A stretch of DNA of 64,000 nucleotides, taken from the NCBI GenBank assembly GCA_036269135.1, contig DATASQ010000050.1:186001-250000 (forward strand), given 5' to 3'. The stretch is from Palsa-343 sp036269135. GTDB taxonomy: Bacteria; Acidobacteriota; Terriglobia; Terriglobales; Acidobacteriaceae. Of the stretch, positions 52,790-61,725 are shown piece by piece. Under the pieces are notes generated by a model, which did not search any database, was not told the DNA's origin, and saw only the letters and a program-made list of their open reading frames with translations. Within the stretch, counting starts at the first letter, position 1, and every line of letters starts with the position of its first letter. The position numbers were made by a program, and so were the translations under genes.

Positions 52790-53788
52790 ATGAGCCGCCG
52801 GCTCTCTCACAACGCGTCAGGGCGCACGAATTCCAGATCCCAGGACAGCGCTGTTCCCGGTCCATCGGCCGAAACGCGGCGGAGCCGCCTGCTGGGACTT
52901 CTGATCGGGGATCTCAACAATCCCTTCTTCCCCGAGCTGATCCACGCCTTCGAGGATCTGGCTACGCGGCATGGCTACGAAATCCTGTCCTGCTCGACCG
53001 GCTATGACACAGAGCGGACCCGCCGCAGCATCCGACGCATGCTGGAGCTGCGGGTGGAGGGAGCGGCGATTCTGACCTTCGGCAGTGAAGGCCCGCTGCG
53101 CGGGGAAATCCTCCGGCAGCTCAGCGCCATCCCTCTGGTCGTGATCGATGACGCGGTTCGCAGTTCGCGCGCCTGCGCTCTGACCATCGATTATCGCCGC
53201 GGGATGCGCGAAGCGGTGCAGCATCTGGCCAACCTGGGCCACCGCAGGATTGCGTATATCAGCGGGCCTCTGGGAGAACGCTCCGCCCAGCTCCGCCGCG
53301 AGGCCTTTCTCGCCACAATCGAGGAGGCGGACTGTATGTGCCGGGAGAGCTGGCTGATCGAGGGGAATCACACGCTGGAAAGCGGGATGCATGCCATGGG
53401 GCACATCCTGGGCCAGAAGGCACTGCCCACGGCGGTGATGTGCTCCAACGACGTGATGGCGTTCGGCGCGAAACGAGAGCTGCATCGCCGCGGCATCGAC
53501 CAGCCCGGCTGCATCTCGGTCGTCGGTTTCGACGACGTGTTGTTCGCGGAATTCGCCACGCCGCCCCTGACCACCATTCGCATGTCGCGGAAGGCTCTGG
53601 CCCGCGCGGCGGTGGAGGCGCTGCGCAGCCTGATCGAATTACCCGGAGAGCCGGTGCCGGGGATTCTGCTCAAAGTTCCGACAAGCCTGGTGGTGCGGCA
53701 GTCGACCGGCTATGCGCCCCGGAGCGCCGCGCGAGCCGAGGCGGGAGCGGCCGATTCCCTTGCGGCCGCGCGACGGCCCCGCGCCTGA
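52790..53788 (+). CDS. LacI-family regulator core lacking the DNA-binding domain
   Basis: A 332-residue protein whose core (from about residue 34, LLGLLIGDLNNPFFPELIHAFEDLA) is a typical LacI/GalR sugar-sensing periplasmic-binding-type domain, including the ISGPLGERSAQLRREAF block and the C-terminal SVVGFDD-V-FAEFATPPLTTI region. The roughly 50-residue helix-turn-helix that should precede it is absent: the first 33 residues are low-complexity and unlike an HTH, an in-frame TGA sits three codons upstream of the ATG, and other frames show no HTH. It may be a remnant, a dominant-negative partner, or its start may be wrong. Divergent from the arabinose-type operon. Confidence 0.75.
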   Translation: MSRRLSHNASGRTNSRSQDSAVPGPSAETRRSRLLGLLIGDLNNPFFPELIHAFEDLATRHGYEILSCSTGYDTERTRRSIRRMLELRVEGAAILTFGSEGPLRGEILRQLSAIPLVVIDDAVRSSRACALTIDYRRGMREAVQHLANLGHRRIAYISGPLGERSAQLRREAFLATIEEADCMCRESWLIEGNHTLESGMHAMGHILGQKALPTAVMCSNDVMAFGAKRELHRRGIDQPGCISVVGFDDVLFAEFATPPLTTIRMSRKALARAAVEALRSLIELPGEPVPGILLKVPTSLVVRQSTGYAPRSAARAEAGAADSLAAARRPRA

Positions 53789-53791
53789 ACG

Positions 53792-54553
53792 CTATTGGGC
53801 CACTGTGAGCTGAATGGGCACGCCGGGATCCACCCGGGATCCTGCTCCCGGGCTTTGCGCGATGACCGTGCCCGGAGCCACCGGCGGTTGCGGCGGCCCG
53901 CCGATGACGCCCACCGGCGACAGATGCACATCCTCTTCCTTGACCGGAGCCAGATGCAATCCGGCATGGGCGACGGACCAGGCGGCGGCGGTGAAGCCCT
54001 GCCCCACCAGCTGGGGCATCACCAGGCTGTCCGGCGGCTGCGCATCCGCCGGCGGAGCCGAGACCAGCATGTTCATGACCGGAGCTTCCACCCCGGAGGC
54101 GTCGGGCTCGGGACTTTGCGCGAAGACGACGCCCGGCTGCGCATCGGGCCACGGCATGAGGGCCACGATCCCGGTGGTGAGACCGGCGCGACGAATGTCG
54201 ATTGCCGCGATGCGCTGATCCTTACCCAGCAGATTTGGAATTGCGATCTTCTGCGGGCCCAGGCTCTCCGTGAGCCATACCCGCCACCCGCGCCGCACGA
54301 TGGCGCCCGCGTTTGGCGACTGGTTGGACACGCGTCCGGCCGGCACTTCCGCCGAATACAGGCGGTTCTCCACGTGCAGCGTCAAACCCAGCGAAGCGGC
54401 CCGTTGCCCCGCCTCGGCCACCGTCATTTCCCGGAAATCGGGAATCGCGATTTCCGCCCCGTGGATGGCAAAATGCATCGTCAGGATGGCCGACGTCATG
54501 GCCACCACCACGAGCAGCAGCACCACAAAGATGAAGCGAAAGAATCCGATCAT
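53792..54553 (-). CDS. PASTA-domain membrane protein
   Basis: A 253-residue protein: short N-terminus, one membrane helix (FIFVVLLLVVVAMTSAILTM) and three PASTA repeats beginning AIPDFREMTVAEA, AIPNLLGKDQRIA and MPQLVGQGFTAAA. PASTA domains bind peptidoglycan fragments or act as sensors in kinases and penicillin-binding proteins; here no kinase or transpeptidase domain is attached, so it is a stand-alone protein. The ATG overlaps the OsmC stop (ATGA), giving a CDF-OsmC-PASTA operon. The stop lies three bases from the convergent LacI-like gene's stop. Confidence 0.85.
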   Translation of the reverse strand: MIGFFRFIFVVLLLVVVAMTSAILTMHFAIHGAEIAIPDFREMTVAEAGQRAASLGLTLHVENRLYSAEVPAGRVSNQSPNAGAIVRRGWRVWLTESLGPQKIAIPNLLGKDQRIAAIDIRRAGLTTGIVALMPWPDAQPGVVFAQSPEPDASGVEAPVMNMLVSAPPADAQPPDSLVMPQLVGQGFTAAAWSVAHAGLHLAPVKEEDVHLSPVGVIGGPPQPPVAPGTVIAQSPGAGSRVDPGVPIQLTVAQ

Positions 54554-54951
54554 GATTCGTATTCGACGGAGTAGTCGATGGTCGCCGCCTTCTCCAGCAT
54601 CTTCGACACCGAACAATATTTATTTTTCGAGAGGGATACGGCGTCTTCAGCTCCTTTTTTTGAGACGGCCCCGCGAATCCTGTAGGTCAGATGGATGTGG
54701 GTGAAGACCCGCGGCGGCGCCGGCGCCTGTTCCGCCGTGGCCGTCACCGTCAGGCCCTCCAGCGGCTCGCGCTTCTTTTGCAGAATGCTGACGACATCCA
54801 CCGAAGTGCAGGCGCAGAGCGCGGCCAGCACCATCTGCATGGGGCTGGGGCCGGCTGCATGCTCCGCCGATCCGTCGAGCATCACCGTCCGACCGCCGTC
54901 GGACTGCACTTCGAAGCGCTCTTCTCCCCGCCAGGTCGCAGTTGCGTTCAC
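54550..54951 (-). CDS. OsmC family protein
   Basis: A 133-residue peroxide-reductase-type protein of the OsmC/Ohr superfamily. It has the two reactive cysteines in the expected setting: ALCACTSVDV (the first Cys pair region) and KNKYCSVSKML. These proteins detoxify organic hydroperoxides with lipoyl/thiol donors; this subgroup (about 135 residues) is less studied. The start is a GTG with GGGAG just upstream. Second gene of the operon: nine bases after the CDF gene and overlapping the PASTA gene by four. Confidence 0.88.
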   Translation of the reverse strand: MNATATWRGEERFEVQSDGGRTVMLDGSAEHAAGPSPMQMVLAALCACTSVDVVSILQKKREPLEGLTVTATAEQAPAPPRVFTHIHLTYRIRGAVSKKGAEDAVSLSKNKYCSVSKMLEKAATIDYSVEYES

Positions 54952-54960
54952 ATCTCCCCC

Positions 54961-56394
54961 TTATTGCCGGTGCTGGTTGTCCGACGCCGGCTCGGGATGA
55001 ATCAGCACCCGGTCCACCTCCGGACAATCCAGCTTGAAACGATGTTCCAGCTCGGTAATCGATTCATGCACCCGGCGCATCTCCATCCCGTCCGGCAGGG
55101 TGCAGTGGCAGGTCACGTGGAGGCGTTCCCCGACACGGTCCACGTTGACCTCATGGATATCCATAACCTCGGGGAGATTGGCGGCGGCATCGCGCAGGTG
55201 TTGCTCGATGCGCCGATCCTGCGCGACCCGCACCGGGGCCTCGATGGTGGCCATCTCACTCTCGATGTGCGTCAGGACGGAGCCCACCTGCGGCAGCTCG
55301 CCGCGGATCTGCTGTTCCAGGCTATAGACAAAGCGATGCGCCTCCAGCAGGGGCATGGACTCACGCACTTCGATATGTTGCTCCACGTGCAGACCGTCGG
55401 GAAAGGACTCGATGCTGACGTCGTGCAGCAGCGCGTTGTTGCGGGCGGCCACCGCCCGCACCTGGTCGAAGACACTCTCGGCGACGGTGGATCGGGGAAT
55501 GGTATGGATGACGACATCGGCCCCGGGCAGAACGCGCTGCACCGCGACGGTGGCCTCGCCCACCAGGTCTTCGGTGCGCTGGAAGGTCAGCTGCCGCGGG
55601 AGCGAGAGGGTGAGATCGGCAAAATAGGCGCTGCCGGAGCGCCGCACGCGGGCCTGATCGATGCCCAGGACGCCGCGCGTTCGCCGCACCTCCTCGATCA
55701 TCTGCGTGTGGATCTCCGGCGATACGGCATCGGTGAGCGCTCCCACCGCGCGCCAGGCGAGGCGCCAGCCAAAGGTCAGAATCATGGCCGAGACCATAAT
55801 GGCCGCAACCGGATCGGCATAGCGCAGCCACGGGATGTGCGCGACGGCGCCCAGCCAGGAAGCGGCGAGTCCGACAATGACCGCGGCGCTGGCCCAGATG
55901 TCCGACGCGAAGTGCAGGGCGTCGGCCTCCAGCGCCTCGCTGCCATACCGTCGGGCAACCCGGCGCAGCCGGCGCGAACGCCACAGGTCCACGATGATGG
56001 AGGCGGCCATGACCACGAAGGGCCAGTTCGAAAACCGCAGGGCCACGGGATGTAAGAAGATCCGCGAGAGCGCCTCGGCGGTAATGGCCAGCGCGGAGGC
56101 CGCCATCAGCCCGGTTTCCACAAAGGCGGAGATGTTTTCGACTTTGGCGTGGCCGTAGGGGTGGTTCCAGTCCGCGGGGCGATCGGCAACCCGCACCGAG
56201 AGCAAGGTCAGGGCCGAGCCGGCCAGGTCCAGCCCGGAATGCACCACGTCGGACAGCACGCCCAGACTGCCCGTCAGCAGGCCGACGAGCAGCTTCAGCG
56301 CCGTCATCAGGCAGGCCGCGAAAATCGAGACCAGGGCAGCCCAGCGCTTTTCCGCGCTGGCCCCGGCAGAGCCCGAAATGGCCGTGGTCGACAT
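54961..56394 (-). CDS. Cation diffusion facilitator with extended C-terminus
   Basis: A 477-residue CDF metal exporter. Six helices carry the metal motifs HSGLD (helix 2, HxxxD type) and ALHFASD (helix 5, HxxxD), the pattern of Zn2+/Co2+-type members. The cytoplasmic tail is unusually long (about 270 residues): it contains the normal dimerisation domain (RTRGVLGIDQARVRRSG...) followed by further domain-like repeats with HIESEM, DIHEVNVDRVG and CHCTLPDGM, i.e. two or three tandem copies. Metal may be Zn, Fe or Co; not decidable. First gene of an operon with OsmC and PASTA, and convergent-free upstream of ubiE. Confidence 0.88.
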   Translation of the reverse strand: MSTTAISGSAGASAEKRWAALVSIFAACLMTALKLLVGLLTGSLGVLSDVVHSGLDLAGSALTLLSVRVADRPADWNHPYGHAKVENISAFVETGLMAASALAITAEALSRIFLHPVALRFSNWPFVVMAASIIVDLWRSRRLRRVARRYGSEALEADALHFASDIWASAAVIVGLAASWLGAVAHIPWLRYADPVAAIMVSAMILTFGWRLAWRAVGALTDAVSPEIHTQMIEEVRRTRGVLGIDQARVRRSGSAYFADLTLSLPRQLTFQRTEDLVGEATVAVQRVLPGADVVIHTIPRSTVAESVFDQVRAVAARNNALLHDVSIESFPDGLHVEQHIEVRESMPLLEAHRFVYSLEQQIRGELPQVGSVLTHIESEMATIEAPVRVAQDRRIEQHLRDAAANLPEVMDIHEVNVDRVGERLHVTCHCTLPDGMEMRRVHESITELEHRFKLDCPEVDRVLIHPEPASDNQHRQ

Positions 56395-56441
56395 CCTTAT
56401 CTTTCAGCCTACCGCTGACCGTGCCGGCATACCGGAGAATC

Positions 56442-57197
56442 TCACGCAGGGCGAACCCCGCGCCACAACCCGGCGATGCCGAAGCTGTACGGCGTCCAGG
56501 AAACATCGGTGAAGCCGGCGCCGCGCATCATCTCCAGCATGACTTCCGGCGCGGGAAAGCGACCCACCGATTCCGGCAGGTAGGCATAGGCCGCGCCCAC
56601 GCCGGAAATTCGCGCGCCAATGGCCGGCAGAATGCGCCGGAAGTAGAAGGCGTACAGTTTGCCGATCCAGCCGCCCGGCTCGCTGAAATCGAGGATGCCC
56701 AACCCACCGCCCGGCGCCAGCACGCGAAAGAATTCCTCCAGGCCGCCCTGATAACTGCTCAGGTTACGAAAGCCGAAGGCCGTGGTGATCAGGTCGAGCG
56801 ACCGATCCCCCAGAGGGAGATGCAGTGCGTCGGCTTCCAGCACCGTGGCGCGTTTCCCCGCCAGTTTTGCCCGGGCCCGCGCCAGCATGGCCGGGGAAAA
56901 GTCCGCGGCCAGCACCGGTTCCCCGCTCGCCGGACGAAGCCGGAGCAGGGCCAGAGTCATGTCGCCGGTCCCGCAGCAGATGTCGAGGACCCGCGCCTCG
57001 GGTCGCGCCAGAATGGCCCTGAAGCGGCGCGCCGTCCGCCACCACCACAGGCGGTCTACGTTGCAGGAAAGCACGTGATTCAGCAGATCGTAGCGCGGGG
57101 CGATCTCGTCGAACATCGCCCTTACGGCCTGCGCGGAGCTGGCCTCGTCGCGCGCGCCCGCGGGCCGCGATCCGGGAATGGGGCCTGAGGAAGGCAA
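56442..57197 (-). CDS. ubiE: Menaquinone/ubiquinone methyltransferase (UbiE/MenG)
   Basis: SAM-dependent C-methyltransferase finishing menaquinone (demethylmenaquinone to menaquinone) and, in other bacteria, ubiquinone. The 251 residues have the ubiE signature MFDEIAPRYDLLNHVLS, the SAM motif LDICCGTGDM and the conserved TTAFGFRNLSSYQ segment. In an acidobacterium the menaquinone role is expected, supplying quinone for the succinate dehydrogenase. The start (ATG, 57197) has a 20-residue leader before the family core; a later start is possible. Confidence 0.92.
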   Translation of the reverse strand: MPSSGPIPGSRPAGARDEASSAQAVRAMFDEIAPRYDLLNHVLSCNVDRLWWWRTARRFRAILARPEARVLDICCGTGDMTLALLRLRPASGEPVLAADFSPAMLARARAKLAGKRATVLEADALHLPLGDRSLDLITTAFGFRNLSSYQGGLEEFFRVLAPGGGLGILDFSEPGGWIGKLYAFYFRRILPAIGARISGVGAAYAYLPESVGRFPAPEVMLEMMRGAGFTDVSWTPYSFGIAGLWRGVRPA

Positions 57198-57343
57198 ACG
57201 TCAGCATATCGCAGCCGGGATTGCGCCGCAGCCGAGGCCCTCTGCGTCCTGGTGTTCCTCTGGTGGCTGGCCTGGCCGTCTTCCACCGGGAACCATCCCC
57301 CTCGCGGCTGCGTAATAATGTTGTCGGACGCGAGGCAATCGCC

Positions 57344-57535
57344 ATGGCGAAATTCCTGCTCTTCTGTATCCTTCTCGTTTTCTGCTGGCCGCTGGCTTTG
57401 CTGGCGGTCATTGCGTATCCCATTGTCTGGGTTCTGCTCATTCCCTTCCGGCTGCTCGGCATCGCGGTGGGCGGGGTGCTGGAGCTGATCCGGGCGATCG
57501 TCTTTCTGCCCGCCCGGCTGATCCGCGCCGTTTAG
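57344..57535 (+). CDS. Small hydrophobic protein of unknown function
   Basis: A 63-residue protein made almost entirely of two long hydrophobic segments (FLLFCILLVFCWPLALLAVIAYPIVWVLL and LLGIAVGGVLELI). GAGG lies about nine bases before the ATG. The frame extends upstream to 57221 but that part is not credible. It is 43 bases upstream of folD on the same strand and may share its transcript. No family recognised. Confidence 0.5.
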   Translation: MAKFLLFCILLVFCWPLALLAVIAYPIVWVLLIPFRLLGIAVGGVLELIRAIVFLPARLIRAV

Positions 57536-57578
57536 ACGCCCCTCGCGCACCCGCCCCGACACCTCGTAAACTGGTGCT

Positions 57579-58460
57579 ATGGCAGGCATGGTTCTCGACG
57601 GCAAGGCGTACGCAAAAGAAATGGAAGCGGAGCTTTCGGTGCGCGTGCACCGGCTCCTCGAAAGCAACGGCGGGCTGCCGCCCATCCTGGCCACGATTCT
57701 GGTGGGCGACGATCCGGCGTCAGCCACCTACGTCCGCATGAAGGGGAACGCGTGCCGCCGCATCGGCATGGAATCCCTCAGCATTACGCTGCCGGGCACC
57801 ACCACGACCGAAGAGCTGCTGGGCGCCATCGACGATCTGAACGCGAATCCCCGGGTGCGCGGCATCCTGCTGCAGCACCCGGTCCCCGGGCAGATCGATG
57901 AGCGCGCCTGCTTCGACCGCATCGCCCTCGACAAGGACGTGGACGGCGTCACCGCGCATGGCTTCGGCCGCATGGCCATGGACGAACCGGCTTACGGGTC
58001 GGCCACGCCTGCCGGCATCATGCGCCTGCTGCGCCGCTATGCAATTCCCCTTGTCGGACGCGAGGCGGTGGTTGTCGGACGCAGCCCCATCCTCGGCCGT
58101 CCCATGGCCATGATGCTGCTGGCCGCCCACGCCACGGTCACCATCTGCCACTCCCGCACCAGGAATTTGTCCGACGTTGTCGGACGCGCGGAGATTGTCA
58201 TCGGCGCCGTGGGCAAGCCGGAGTTCATCCGCGGATCCTGGATTCGCGACGGGGCCGTGGTCGTGGATGCCGGCTATCATCCCGGCGGTGTCGGCGACAT
58301 CGAGCTGCCTGCCGTCATCGACCGCTGCTCCGCCTATACGCCCGTTCCCGGGGGCGTCGGACCTATGACCATCGCCACCCTGATCGCGCACACCGTGGAG
58401 GCCGCGGAGAAGAGGGCGGACAAGGAAAAGGCCGCACCTGTTCCGGCTGCGGCTCGCTGA
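57579..58460 (+). CDS. folD: Bifunctional methylenetetrahydrofolate dehydrogenase/cyclohydrolase
   Basis: Interconverts 5,10-methylene-THF, methenyl-THF and 10-formyl-THF, linking the one-carbon unit made by glycine cleavage to purine and formate metabolism. The 293 residues have YVRMKGNAC with K55 and Y51 of the catalytic Y-x3-K pair, LLQHPVPGQID, KDVDGVTAHG, the NAD(P) motif VVVGRSPILGRPM and PVPGGVGPMT. A Lys/Glu-rich Ala tail follows. The gene contains several identical copies of the short string TTGTCGGACGC (see findings). Confidence 0.95.
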   Translation: MAGMVLDGKAYAKEMEAELSVRVHRLLESNGGLPPILATILVGDDPASATYVRMKGNACRRIGMESLSITLPGTTTTEELLGAIDDLNANPRVRGILLQHPVPGQIDERACFDRIALDKDVDGVTAHGFGRMAMDEPAYGSATPAGIMRLLRRYAIPLVGREAVVVGRSPILGRPMAMMLLAAHATVTICHSRTRNLSDVVGRAEIVIGAVGKPEFIRGSWIRDGAVVVDAGYHPGGVGDIELPAVIDRCSAYTPVPGGVGPMTIATLIAHTVEAAEKRADKEKAAPVPAAAR

Positions 58461-58491
58461 GCTCAGGGTCGAAGCTCCGTCGGTTGCGCGG

Positions 58492-60504
58492 CTACCACGA
58501 AGGGTGGCTGAAGAACGAAAGCTGCACGTACGCCGCTCGATTGATGGCGACGACCGGCTGCGTGGGATCCCCGGTTCCCCACTCATCGTGGTGCGGCTGA
58601 AAGAGGTTCTGCCCGACCAGGGCAAAGCGGAAGTTCTTTCCCAGCACACGGCCCAGACGGAGATCCATGGTCTGGTACGCGCGTACCTTTTGGGCCGGCA
58701 GCGCGCTGACGAAACGGTACATCTGGTCGAACTCGAACTTGTCCGGAAGGGTGATCATCGACTGCGCCCCCACCATGTGCTTCGGACTGGACTTTTCATA
58801 CGTGGAAACCGAGCCCGTGGAGCTGATGTCGGACGTCGGGCCGTTGGCATGAAAATTCGAGTTCAGATAAGAATAGCTGGTATTCAGGCGCCACCACGAG
58901 GTGAGCGCGGCCTGGGGCGCGATCTCGAAGCCGGAAGTCGCCCCTCCGATCTGGTTCTCGTATTCGATGGTGACGTAGGTATCGCCGCCCACGGTGGAGA
59001 GCATGGGGGCGCTGAAGCTTTGCAGCCGGGAATACTGATTCCAGAAAGCGGCAAGATCCAGAAAAACGCGACTGCCCATCAGCGTGCGGTAGCCCGCCTC
59101 GTAGCCAATTACGTCTTCCGACCGGAAGTGGTGATTGCCGGCCACGCGAATGAACGTTGCGGGGCCGGCCGGACCGGTCAGCTGAAAATCTTCTTCCAGA
59201 TCGGACGGCGTGGTCACCGCCCGGCTCACGCCCATCCACGCCGACTGGTGCTCCGACGGGGTCCACAACAGACGGCCTGAAGGCTGAATATCGAAGCCGC
59301 TGAAGTTGTTGTGCTGCAGTTTGGCGCCCGCCGTCAGAAAAACCCGCGATCCGAGGGGAATCTCGTCCTGCAGGAAGCCGGTGTGGTTGTGGTCTGTGGC
59401 GGACGCCGGGATCAGGGTTTCGACCGGGGTGACGCCGACGATCTGGTAAGGGCTCCAGTGCAGACCGCCGCCCCAGGCAAACTTCTGGCCGCCCGGCAGA
59501 TGCAGGTGCTGCACGAAATCAATGTCGAGGGTATTGCGGGTTTCCCCCAGCAGGATTCCCGTACGCACCGTGCGGTCAAAATAGGCTTGCAGAGTAAAAC
59601 CCGTGCCGCTGGTATTCTCCTGCTCCCAGCGGAAATTCACGTCGCCGCCCGAGGTTTGATCCACGACCGGCGAGGTTCCCACGATATGCGGAGAATCGCC
59701 GCCGTAGATCGTCCCTTCCAGGAAGTATCGATCGCGCCCCTCATTGAGATCCGTTCGGAAGCCGAAGCGCTCCTGGTGCCAGGCGTCGTCGTCGATACCG
59801 TCGGTGTGATATTCGTGCGCGCGCTGGAAGCCCGTGCCGTAGAAGCGGTAGCTGAGATTTCCGTGCTCACGTCCGAACTGCAGGGTATCGATCGTGTGAT
59901 CCTGCGTTCCGGCCAGCCCCGCAGCCATCACGCCGCGCGTCTCGGAAGCCTTTTTGGCGATGATGTTGATGACGCCATTGGCCGCGTTCGGTCCCCAGAT
60001 GGTACCGCCGGGGCCGCGGATCACCTCAATGCGGTCGATATTCTCCAGCGGGAGGTCCTGCACGTCCCAGTACACTCCGGCAAACAGCGGGGTGTAGACG
60101 TTTCTGCCGTCGATGAGCACCAGCACGGATTTGGAGAAGTTGTTCTGGAGGCCGCGAATGCCGACCGCCCAGGTGGTGGAACTCAGGCGTCCGACCTCGA
60201 CCCCGGGAACGAGACGGAGCGCGTCGGCGATGGAGGTGGCGCCCGATCGCCGGATATCGTCCGCCGTGATGACATACACCGCCGACGGCGTGTCCCACAG
60301 CTCCGTCGGCCATTTGTTTACGGTCGTGACCTCAATATTGCCTAATTGCTCCAGCGACAGCGACTTGAGCTGATTCCGGCTGTCCATCGAGCGCGGCGGG
60401 CTGAGCGAAGAGAGACCGAGCGCCTGGCTGGCGGGCGACAGGCCGAGGAGAACCAACACGCAGACCGCGAGCAGGCGGCCAGAACCTGGGGATTCCAAAC
60501 GCAC
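58492..60504 (-). CDS. TonB-dependent outer-membrane receptor
   Basis: A 670-residue outer-membrane receptor. Signal peptide (LLAVCVLVLLGLSPASQALG), then a TonB-box/plug region (LEQLGNIEVTTVNKWPTELWDTPSAVYVITADDI, NRIRGLQNNFS-type core, EVIRGPGG) and a 22-strand-type barrel ending in aromatic FFSHPSW. The plug variant without an STN domain is common among iron-siderophore and corrinoid receptors, so the substrate is open. A GTG at 60588 gives 28 more residues but a very long n-region; the GTG at 60504 puts the signal peptide in its usual place. Convergent with folD. Confidence 0.88.
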   Translation of the reverse strand: MRLESPGSGRLLAVCVLVLLGLSPASQALGLSSLSPPRSMDSRNQLKSLSLEQLGNIEVTTVNKWPTELWDTPSAVYVITADDIRRSGATSIADALRLVPGVEVGRLSSTTWAVGIRGLQNNFSKSVLVLIDGRNVYTPLFAGVYWDVQDLPLENIDRIEVIRGPGGTIWGPNAANGVINIIAKKASETRGVMAAGLAGTQDHTIDTLQFGREHGNLSYRFYGTGFQRAHEYHTDGIDDDAWHQERFGFRTDLNEGRDRYFLEGTIYGGDSPHIVGTSPVVDQTSGGDVNFRWEQENTSGTGFTLQAYFDRTVRTGILLGETRNTLDIDFVQHLHLPGGQKFAWGGGLHWSPYQIVGVTPVETLIPASATDHNHTGFLQDEIPLGSRVFLTAGAKLQHNNFSGFDIQPSGRLLWTPSEHQSAWMGVSRAVTTPSDLEEDFQLTGPAGPATFIRVAGNHHFRSEDVIGYEAGYRTLMGSRVFLDLAAFWNQYSRLQSFSAPMLSTVGGDTYVTIEYENQIGGATSGFEIAPQAALTSWWRLNTSYSYLNSNFHANGPTSDISSTGSVSTYEKSSPKHMVGAQSMITLPDKFEFDQMYRFVSALPAQKVRAYQTMDLRLGRVLGKNFRFALVGQNLFQPHHDEWGTGDPTQPVVAINRAAYVQLSFFSHPSW

Positions 60505-60588
60505 TCCGTGGGCAGGCAAATTGCGGGAATACTCGTTCCCCGGGCTCTCGGAAGCGTGCACCGGAACCCATCGCAACACGACATTCAC

Positions 60589-61041
60589 TATACGATGATC
60601 AGGACCCCTGATGGCAAGTTGCTCAGTGACTGATGAGGAACCGGGACCAGGACCGCAGCGGCAGGATCAGGCGGCCGCTTTGCTCACCGCTGCTCATGCC
60701 TGGCGCCGGTGCCCGTCCAATTACGGACCCAGGGCAGCCGCTCCCATGACCGGTTTGTAATCCGCAGGCAAGTTCCGCGCCCGGAACCGGGAGTACCCTT
60801 GAGCACAGAGAATCCTGCATGAGCGTTATGGATGTCGCGGTGGGGAACACCGCCGCGGGTCATCGCGCATACACCGAATACGTGAATTCGCAGTGGGCCA
60901 GGCTGCCCCGGTGGCTGGATATGGATGCCGGCCGCGGCGAAACGCTGCGCACGTTCGACGGTTGCACCCTCTTCGATTCTCTTTCCGGCAGTCATGTCCG
61001 CAACGCCGGCTACGATGCTCCCCCCTTTTTGAGGAGAACGC
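60589..61041. other. Gene-free stretch upstream of the two-component genes
   Basis: About 450 bases between the divergent TonB receptor and response regulator genes. An 80-codon frame (60819-61061) overlaps the regulator start, lacks a ribosome binding site and resembles no protein; I leave it out. Likely holds both promoters. Confidence 0.5.
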
Positions 61042-61716
61042 ATGCGACTTCTTGTTGTTGAGGATGACACCACGATTCGGGACTTCCTCACCCGCGCTTT
61101 GGCTGAATCCGGTTTCCGTGTGGATGCCTGCGCGCAGGGCAGCCAGGCGGAAAAGCTGGCTCTGGAAGGCGTCCACGATGCTCTGGTGGTGGACCTCACC
61201 CTGCCCGACATCGACGGCCTCGAACTCATCCAGCGCCTTCGCTCCCAGGGCGTTACCTCGCCAGTTCTGATCCTCTCCGCCCGCCGCTCCGTGGACGAGC
61301 GCGTTCTCGGGCTGGAAAAGGGCGGCGACGACTATATGACCAAGCCCTTCGCGGTGGCCGAGCTGCAGGCTCGCCTCCGCGCTCTGCTGCGCCGCAGCAC
61401 GCCGGGTCAGGCAGAAACCACGCGCCTGCGGGTCGCCGATCTCGAAATTGACCTCATCCGGCGGGAAGCGCGCCGTGCCGGAGTCGAGATCCAGCTCACT
61501 CAGCAGGAGTTCGCCCTGCTCGAATATCTGTGCCGCAACGCCGGACGCGTTGTCACCCGCGCCATGGTCCTCGATCATGTCTGGAAGATGCGCATCGACA
61601 CATCGACCAATATTGTGGATGTACATATCCACCGTCTGCGCAATAAAGTAGATCGCGAATCGGATCGGCCCCTCATCCGCACCATTCGCGGGGTCGGTTA
61701 TCTTCTGCGGGATTAA
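61042..61716 (+). CDS. Response regulator, OmpR/PhoB type
   Basis: A 224-residue transcriptional regulator. The receiver domain has the acidic pair ED (7-8), phosphoacceptor D51, and K101; the C-terminal winged-helix has QLTQQEFALLEYL, the RHIRRLRNKVD-type recognition helix (VDVHIHRLRNKVD) and ending TIRGVGYLLRD. GAGGAG eight bases before the ATG. It is followed after nine bases by a sensor kinase, forming a QseB/CzcR-like two-component system; the signal is unknown, but neighbouring TonB receptor and CDF genes make metals a plausible one. Confidence 0.93.
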   Translation: MRLLVVEDDTTIRDFLTRALAESGFRVDACAQGSQAEKLALEGVHDALVVDLTLPDIDGLELIQRLRSQGVTSPVLILSARRSVDERVLGLEKGGDDYMTKPFAVAELQARLRALLRRSTPGQAETTRLRVADLEIDLIRREARRAGVEIQLTQQEFALLEYLCRNAGRVVTRAMVLDHVWKMRIDTSTNIVDVHIHRLRNKVDRESDRPLIRTIRGVGYLLRD

Positions 61717-61725
61717 CCTCAACGC

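Noticed and set aside
60819..61061. An 80-codon gene upstream of the response regulator
   Set aside because: No ribosome binding site, overlaps the regulator start and its translation resembles no protein.
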